Origin: an uncultured Lachnospiraceae bacterium
GTDB lineage: Bacteria; Bacillota; Clostridia; Lachnospirales; Lachnospiraceae
Direction: 5' to 3'
Length of the DNA stretch: 64,000 nt
Assembly: GCA_947576945.1 (NCBI GenBank)
Contig: CANPTH010000008.1
Location: forward strand, 1-64,000
Shown here: positions 59,164 to 64,000 of the stretch, in pieces
How positions within the stretch are numbered: the first letter of the stretch is position 1
Layout: each line of letters begins with the position of its first letter
Notes under the pieces: model-generated
What the model saw: the letters and a program-made list of their open reading frames with translations, nothing else
Databases searched by the model: none
Told to the model about the DNA's origin: nothing
Position numbers and translations under genes: made by a program

Positions 59164-59646
59164 ATGAGAGAAGAATTATTGGCGATCGTGGAAAGGAACA
59201 GCCGTATTGATTTAAGAGAGCTGGCTGTCATTCTGGGTGTGGAAGAGATCGATGTGGTAAATGAACTGGCGGCTTTGGAAGCTGAGGGGATCATCTGCGG
59301 CTATCATACGATGATCGACTGGGAGAAGACTTCCATAGAGAAGGTGTCGGCGCTGATTGAGGTGCGCGTGACACCGCAGCGCGGGCAGGGTTTTGACAAG
59401 ATTGCGGAGCGGATCTATAAGTATCCGGAAGTGAATTCCGTGTACCTGATCTCGGGCGGCTATGACCTGCTGGTGACTCTGGAGGGGAAATCCCTGAAAC
59501 AGATCTCCGGTTTTGTGTCGGATAAGCTGTCCACGCTCGAATCGGTGCTCAGTACGGCAACGCATTTTATCCTGAAAAAGTATAAGGATCACGGTACGGT
59601 CCTGACGAAAAAATACGAGGATACGAGAGAGAAGGTGACACCGTGA
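59164..59646 (+). CDS. Lrp/AsnC-family regulator
   Basis: 160 residues from ATG 59164. The helix-turn-helix ('RIDLRELAVILGVEEIDVVNELAALEAEGIICGY') and the RAM ligand-binding domain ('VSALIEVRVTPQRGQGFDKIAERIYKYPEVNSVYLISGGYDLLVTLEG') are complete. It overlaps the aminotransferase start by GTGA, a conserved pairing in Firmicutes. The regulator probably senses an amino acid handled by that enzyme and controls this operon. Confidence 0.92.
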   Translation: MREELLAIVERNSRIDLRELAVILGVEEIDVVNELAALEAEGIICGYHTMIDWEKTSIEKVSALIEVRVTPQRGQGFDKIAERIYKYPEVNSVYLISGGYDLLVTLEGKSLKQISGFVSDKLSTLESVLSTATHFILKKYKDHGTVLTKKYEDTREKVTP

Positions 59647-60812
59647 GAAATCCGTTAGCTGATAAAGTAGTAGAGATCAAACCGTCCGGGATCCGCAAAT
59701 TCTTCGATATCGTGACGGAGATGAAGGATGCCATTTCCCTGGGCGTCGGGGAACCGGACTTCGATACGCCGTGGCATATCCGGGACGAAGGTATTTATTC
59801 GCTGGAAAAGGGGCGGACTTTCTACACGTCAAATTCCGGCTTGAAGGAACTGAAAGAAGAAATCTGTCATTATACGAAGAGAAAACAGGGTGTTACATAC
59901 GATCCGAACCATGAAGTGCTGGTCACGGTGGGCGGTTCGGAGGCCATCGACATCGGCCTGCGCGCGATGCTCAACCCGGGGGATGAAGTGCTGATCCCGC
60001 AGCCCAGTTATGTTTCCTATGAGCCCTGTGCTGTGCTGGCTGGCGGCGTGCCGGTGATCATCGAGTTAAAAGGGGAGAACGAGTTCCGTCTGACGGCGCA
60101 GGAGCTGGAAGACGCCATCACCGACAAGACGAAAGTGCTGATCCTGCCTTTCCCGAACAACCCCACGGGGGCGATCATGGAGCGGAAGGATCTGGAGGCG
60201 ATCGCGGAGGTGATCCGCAGGCATGATATCTTTGTCATGTCCGACGAGATCTACGCAGAACTTACCTACAAAGAGAAGCATGTTTCGATCGTGGAAATTG
60301 AAGGTATGCAGGAGCGGACAATTCTGATCAACGGTTTCTCGAAGGCGTTTGCCATGACCGGATGGAGGCTGGGCTATGCCTGCGGACCGCGGGAGATCGT
60401 GGAGCAGATGACGAAGATCCATCAGTTTGCCATCATGTGTGCTCCCACAACAAGCCAGTATGCGGCAGTGGAAGCGCTGCGCAACGGGGACGATGATGTG
60501 AAGGAGATGCGGATGGCCTATAACCAGAGAAGGCGCTATCTGCTGAATGCCTTTCAGGAGATGGGACTGGAATGCTTTGAACCCTTCGGGGCTTTCTACG
60601 TGTTCCCGTGTATTAAAGAGTTTGGCATGACCAGCGACGAGTTTGCCAGCAGATTCCTGGCGGAAGAAAAGGTGGCTGTGGTGCCGGGAACGGCTTTTGG
60701 CAACTGCGGGGAAGGGTATCTGAGAATTTCCTACGCTTATTCTCTGGACAATCTGAAAGTTGCGATCGGGAAGCTGGCGGCTTTTGTGGAAAGGCTGCGG
60801 GCAGAGAAATAA
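59643..60812 (+). CDS. Class I/II PLP-dependent aminotransferase
   Basis: 389 residues from GTG 59643 (4-base overlap with the Lrp gene). 'SLGVGEPDFDTPWHIRDEGI' and 'FPNNPTGAI' belong to the aspartate-aminotransferase fold, and the PLP-binding Lys is in 'INGFSKAFAMTGWRLGYACGP'. It is close to PatA/AspC-like enzymes that accompany Lrp genes in Firmicutes. The donor and acceptor are not predictable from sequence alone. It is followed two bases later by trmL. Confidence 0.92.
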   Translation: MRNPLADKVVEIKPSGIRKFFDIVTEMKDAISLGVGEPDFDTPWHIRDEGIYSLEKGRTFYTSNSGLKELKEEICHYTKRKQGVTYDPNHEVLVTVGGSEAIDIGLRAMLNPGDEVLIPQPSYVSYEPCAVLAGGVPVIIELKGENEFRLTAQELEDAITDKTKVLILPFPNNPTGAIMERKDLEAIAEVIRRHDIFVMSDEIYAELTYKEKHVSIVEIEGMQERTILINGFSKAFAMTGWRLGYACGPREIVEQMTKIHQFAIMCAPTTSQYAAVEALRNGDDDVKEMRMAYNQRRRYLLNAFQEMGLECFEPFGAFYVFPCIKEFGMTSDEFASRFLAEEKVAVVPGTAFGNCGEGYLRISYAYSLDNLKVAIGKLAAFVERLRAEK

Positions 60813-60814
60813 TT

Positions 60815-61306
60815 ATGCATATCATATTACATCAGCCGGAGATTCCGGCAAATACGGGGAATATCGGCCGTACCTGTGCAGCAACAGGTACGAGCCTTCA
60901 CCTCATTGAACCGCTGGGATTTCGGTTGGATGAGAAGTCGATCAGGCGGGCCGGCATGGATTACTGGGAACATCTGGATGTCACCCGCTATATGAATTAC
61001 GAAGAATTTAAGCGGATGCATCCGCAGGCCAGAATCTGGATGGCGACAACCAAAGCCAGACAGGTCTATTCGGACGTTGCTTTTGCGCCGGATGACTTTA
61101 TCATGTTCGGCAAGGAGAGCGCCGGCATTCCGGAGGAAATTCTGGTGGAGAACGAGGAGATGTGCATCCGGATTCCCATGCTGGAGCAGATCAGGTCGTT
61201 GAACCTCTCCAATTCTGCGGCCATTGTGCTGTATGAGGCGCTGCGGCAGAACCGCTTTCGGGAGATGCAGACGCAGGGGGAGCTGCACCGGCTGCAGTGG
61301 AGCTAA
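60815..61306 (+). CDS. trmL: tRNA (cytidine/uridine-34-2'-O)-methyltransferase
   Basis: 163 residues, the compact SPOUT methyltransferase. 'LHQPEIPANTGNIGRTCAATG' at the N terminus and the knot motifs 'MFGKESAGIPEEIL' and 'IPMLEQIRSLNLSNSAAIVLYEALRQ' identify TrmL/YibK, which methylates the wobble base of tRNA-Leu. It is cotranscribed with the aminotransferase. Its stop overlaps that of the convergent YesN-type gene by three bases. Confidence 0.95.
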   Translation: MHIILHQPEIPANTGNIGRTCAATGTSLHLIEPLGFRLDEKSIRRAGMDYWEHLDVTRYMNYEEFKRMHPQARIWMATTKARQVYSDVAFAPDDFIMFGKESAGIPEEILVENEEMCIRIPMLEQIRSLNLSNSAAIVLYEALRQNRFREMQTQGELHRLQWS

Positions 61307-62940
61307 AATTCCTTCGGAGTGACGCCGTAATATTTCTTGAATACGGTATTAAAATGTTTTACGGATACAAATCCGGTCTGTTCTGCCACGGTGTAAACCC
61401 GGATATTCGGGTTTTGCCGCAGCAGTCTGGCAGCCTGCTCCATTCTGATGCGGAGCAGGTATTTCGTGTAGGATTCCTTTAACGTCTTATGAAATAGATC
61501 GCTTAGATAGCTGCTGTTTATCCCGCAGTATGCGGCCACATCGGAGAGGGAAATATTTTCCTGATAGTGCGACAGGATATATTCTTTGGCCTTTGTGACG
61601 ATCTCACCCGGTTCTGCGGCAGGCGCTTTGGAAGAGGGAATGAGTGTGCAGATGGTATTGGACAGCAGCAGGGTACAGGCGGCCTCGTCCGGCATCCCTG
61701 AGGGCAGGTGGAGGTCGATCTGATGGAAAAGCTCTGTATATGCGCTCCTGCGATAAGCAGGATTTATTTTTGCGCGCTTGCAGATGATCTGGATCAGGTA
61801 GGAGCCAAGGCGCAGTAAGGCGGCAAAATTTTCCTGGGCAGGACAGTCCCGGTTCTGGTCTATTGAAGAAGAACCGGTGGATAAGCCCGGGGATGTATGA
61901 AAAAAGAGAGAGAGCATTTTGCCGATATCCAGATATATCCTGTCCGGAGAGCCTGTGAGGTAATCGGTATAGAACTGTTCTTCCAGAGCGTGCATGGACC
62001 TGATAAAATCATCGTAGCCGGCGGTATCAAAGGAAAGATAAAGGGTACCGCTTCTGAGCAGGGAAAGAGGCGCCATGTGGTTGACTTCCTGCAGGGCATA
62101 AGGAAGCTCCATGATATCCTTTACGCACGGGCTTCCGTAGACAAGGTTTTTGGGCATATTTTCGGCAGAGGTTCTTCGGCACAGCTCCTTATGAAGTTCA
62201 TGGATGTTCTGTGTAAGGGCCGGGAGATCGGAAGCTGTCAGCAGGATATAAGTAGCTCCGTCGGTATTATAAAGCGTCGTATAGCCGAAGTCTGCGCAGA
62301 TGTCCTGCAGAAGCTGGTTCAGGCGCAGATGATCTGTTGTCACATCAAATGCCGTGCGGTTCTTTAACAGCAGTTCAAGGGTATCCGGCAGGCATTTCAA
62401 CAGTATATGGTGGCTGGACGGACAGTAGAGTCCGCAGGATTCCAGTCTTTGGAAAAGGTCATAGGTCAGAGCGGTATTGCCTTCCAGAATAGAGCTGAAG
62501 AGGGCTTTTTTCAGTTCCTGTTCTGTGGAAACGGACTCACCGGAGAGGAACGCGGAGGCCGGCTGTTTCTCCAGACGCCTGGCGATAGACTCCAGCAGGA
62601 GGATCAGATTCTGGTCAACAAGGGGCTTCAACAGATAATCAGTCACCCGGTACTGAATGGCAGATCGGGCATACTCGAAATCATTATAGCCGGATATGAT
62701 AATGACAATGATGTCCGGGAAATTATCGGCAATATATTTAGCAAGACTTAAGCCATCTACTTCCGGCATCTTAATATCGGTAATGACTACCTCAAAGTGC
62801 TGCTTCTTTAACAGTTCGATCGCTTCCAATCCGTCTTTGGCGATACCGTTCACCTGGAATTTGTCAGTGAAGGAAGGAATACTGTTGGCAAGGTAGGTGC
62901 GCATCAGTTTTTCGTCATCGACAACTAATATATGGTACAT
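61303..62940 (-). CDS. YesN-type response regulator (receiver + AraC DNA-binding domain)
   Basis: 545 residues from ATG 62940 (GGAGG 8 bases upstream). The receiver (1-120) has 'VVDDEKLMRTYL', phospho-acceptor Asp in 'VVITDIKMPEVDG' and Lys in 'YLLKPL'. A long helical middle follows. The C-terminal AraC domain (~440-545) contains 'LSDVAAYCGINSSYLSDLFHKTLKESYTKYLLRIRM' and 'VAEQTGFVSVKHFNTVFKKYYGVTPKEF'. It is paired with the YesM-type kinase 4 bases upstream. Such pairs control oligosaccharide ABC transporters, probably outside the window. Confidence 0.93.
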   Translation of the reverse strand: MYHILVVDDEKLMRTYLANSIPSFTDKFQVNGIAKDGLEAIELLKKQHFEVVITDIKMPEVDGLSLAKYIADNFPDIIVIIISGYNDFEYARSAIQYRVTDYLLKPLVDQNLILLLESIARRLEKQPASAFLSGESVSTEQELKKALFSSILEGNTALTYDLFQRLESCGLYCPSSHHILLKCLPDTLELLLKNRTAFDVTTDHLRLNQLLQDICADFGYTTLYNTDGATYILLTASDLPALTQNIHELHKELCRRTSAENMPKNLVYGSPCVKDIMELPYALQEVNHMAPLSLLRSGTLYLSFDTAGYDDFIRSMHALEEQFYTDYLTGSPDRIYLDIGKMLSLFFHTSPGLSTGSSSIDQNRDCPAQENFAALLRLGSYLIQIICKRAKINPAYRRSAYTELFHQIDLHLPSGMPDEAACTLLLSNTICTLIPSSKAPAAEPGEIVTKAKEYILSHYQENISLSDVAAYCGINSSYLSDLFHKTLKESYTKYLLRIRMEQAARLLRQNPNIRVYTVAEQTGFVSVKHFNTVFKKYYGVTPKEF

Positions 62941-62944
62941 AGTC

Positions 62945-64000
62945 TTAACCTCCAATCTGTTTATCGGGAATGTGCAGGATAACGGTGGTTCCTCTGCCAC
63001 AGTCAGAAGCAATGTTGATCCGGGTGTCTTCTCCGAATTTCAACAGCAGCCTTTTACAGATGTTGATCAGGCCGATGCTGCCCTGTGGTGGGGTGGAATC
63101 TTCGGCATTGTGTCTGTCATGGGCAGGATTTTTCGGCAGCGCGCTTACCGTACAGATCTGTTCGTTGATCTGTCGGAGCTTTTCGGGCAGAATGCCCGGG
63201 CCGTTATCGGTTACCTGAATCAGATATCCTGCGGATTCCGGACGGGCCAGAATCTCAATATGAGCGGCATTTCTGGACTTCTCGCAGCCATGTTTTATGG
63301 CATTCTCAACAAGGGGCTGTACGGAAAGAGAAGGGATCTGACAGTGGTACAGCGTCGGGTCGATTTCCATATGATAGGTCAGTTTGTCCTCATAGCGCAG
63401 CTGCATGATGGAGAGATAGTCCAGGCAGATCTGTATTTCGTTTTGCAGAGAGATTTCTTTGTCAACATTCATGATACCGCCCAGATAGGAGGAAAAAGCC
63501 TCGATGGCGCGGACAGCGCTTTGGCTTTCACCACATTTGACAAGCAGGCTTATGGTATTTAAAGTGTTGTACATAAAATGCGGTTTAATCTGACTGCAAA
63601 GGGCGTTGTATTGGGATTCTTTGTATAGATACCGGGTCTCGTAAACCTCCTTGACCAGCTGGGTATTTTTGAGGACGAACCGGCGCAGATTATTGACCAT
63701 CCGGTTAAAGGACAGGGTCAGATAACCGATTTCGTCCTGTGTCTGTACGGGCGCCTGCACAGACAGGTCTCCATCTTCCACCTTGCGCATCAGCTGTACG
63801 ATGGTGGTGAGCGGGGATAGAAATCTTCTGATAAAAAAGGTAAAAAATGCAATGGATACCATCACGCAGGCCGTGGTCAGCAGTATGGTTTTCTGCATAT
63901 TTTCCCGCATCGGTTTCATGAGTTCCCCGTAAGAGTTCAGGGCAATGATCTTAAGTCCCGAAGAGGCGATGGTGTAATGATTCCAAATATATTTCTCACC
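62945..64000 (-). CDS. YesM-type sensor histidine kinase, 5' end beyond the window
   Basis: At least 351 residues; the frame is open to the window edge, so the track's ATG at 63919 is internal. The end of an external sensor domain ('YTIASSGLKIIALNSYGEL') leads to a membrane helix, a HAMP domain ('LSPLTTIVQLMRKVEDGDLSVQAPV') and the His_kinase domain. Its H-box is 'QIKPHFMYNTLNTISLL'; the N-box is 'LVENAIKHGCEKS' and the G-boxes are 'DNGPGI' and 'GSIGLINICKRL'. A ~20-residue His/Asp-rich loop precedes the last G-box. It phosphorylates the YesN-type regulator. Confidence 0.92.
   Translation of the reverse strand, partial: GEKYIWNHYTIASSGLKIIALNSYGELMKPMRENMQKTILLTTACVMVSIAFFTFFIRRFLSPLTTIVQLMRKVEDGDLSVQAPVQTQDEIGYLTLSFNRMVNNLRRFVLKNTQLVKEVYETRYLYKESQYNALCSQIKPHFMYNTLNTISLLVKCGESQSAVRAIEAFSSYLGGIMNVDKEISLQNEIQICLDYLSIMQLRYEDKLTYHMEIDPTLYHCQIPSLSVQPLVENAIKHGCEKSRNAAHIEILARPESAGYLIQVTDNGPGILPEKLRQINEQICTVSALPKNPAHDRHNAEDSTPPQGSIGLINICKRLLLKFGEDTRINIASDCGRGTTVILHIPDKQIGG

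Noticed and set aside
61303-61306. Stop codons of trmL and the YesN-type gene sharing bases
   Set aside because: Real, but such tight convergent ends are common and need no special explanation.

Overview
The window looks like a chromosomal segment of a gut-type anaerobic Clostridia, most likely Lachnospiraceae. This rests on gene content: a T-box-controlled archaeal/eukaryal-type ProRS, class II GalT, a reverse rubrerythrin with PerR, LytTR/GHKL and YesM/YesN two-component systems, BlaI/M56 and VanW proteins, and a LacI-controlled oligosaccharide ABC transporter. No rRNA or single-copy phylogenetic marker suitable for naming a genus is present. Most of the window is moderate GC; roughly 17.6-23.5 kb and the gene at 0.6-1.2 kb are visibly more AT-rich.

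Layout. 0-6 kb: the tail of a GHKL histidine kinase, a DUF3267 zincin-like membrane protein, a VWA lipoprotein, Hsp20, a ROK fructokinase and a DUF1877 protein. 6-15 kb: a sucrose/fructan-type locus with a membrane protein, YesL and LacI on the minus strand, then two LplB/YtcP-type permeases, a solute-binding lipoprotein broken at a G8 tract, and a GH32 hydrolase. Two almost identical inverted 195-bp MITE copies flank the transporter genes. 15-17.6 kb: zinc-ribbon protein, DUF5685, J-domain protein, DUF3892. 17.6-23.5 kb: an accessory island with an AAA-ATPase-like/PD-(D/E)XK protein, decayed genes, a two-gene OLD-like ATPase + TOPRIM module (candidate defence system) and a second ATPase gene destroyed by deletion and a 273-bp TA-flanked MITE. 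23.5-29 kb: FtsX-type ABC transporter divergent from a LytTR/GHKL two-component system, then gene relics. 29.2-30.7 kb: rubredoxin, reverse rubrerythrin and PerR with candidate PerR boxes. 31-38.8 kb: HK/RR pair, RluA-type pseudouridine synthase, AI-2E family protein, two tandem O-antigen-ligase-like proteins. 38.8-54 kb: NahK-like kinase, T-box/ProRS, acetate kinase, BlaI/M56, amidase, tRNA-Gly, single-domain receiver + Hpt protein, AraC regulator, GalK, GalT. 54-64 kb: XRE regulator, DEDDh exonuclease, VanW protein, AIR-synthase-like protein, Lrp + aminotransferase, TrmL, and a YesN/YesM pair running off the end.

Working together: the LacI regulon imports and splits a fructosyl sugar, and the nearby ROK kinase could phosphorylate the released fructose. 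The NahK-like kinase, AraC regulator, GalK and GalT suggest Leloir-type use of galactose and possibly galacto-N-biose or other hexosamine sugars. Rubredoxin, reverse rubrerythrin and PerR form an oxidative-stress group.

The most unusual content is mobile and repetitive: two MITE families whose target duplications can be read directly, an 81-bp three-hairpin repeat in four places, a repeat lying against start codons of two unrelated genes, and a homopolymer frameshift exactly at a lipobox. All coordinates and motif calls were read by eye; no alignment, HMM or folding program was run.
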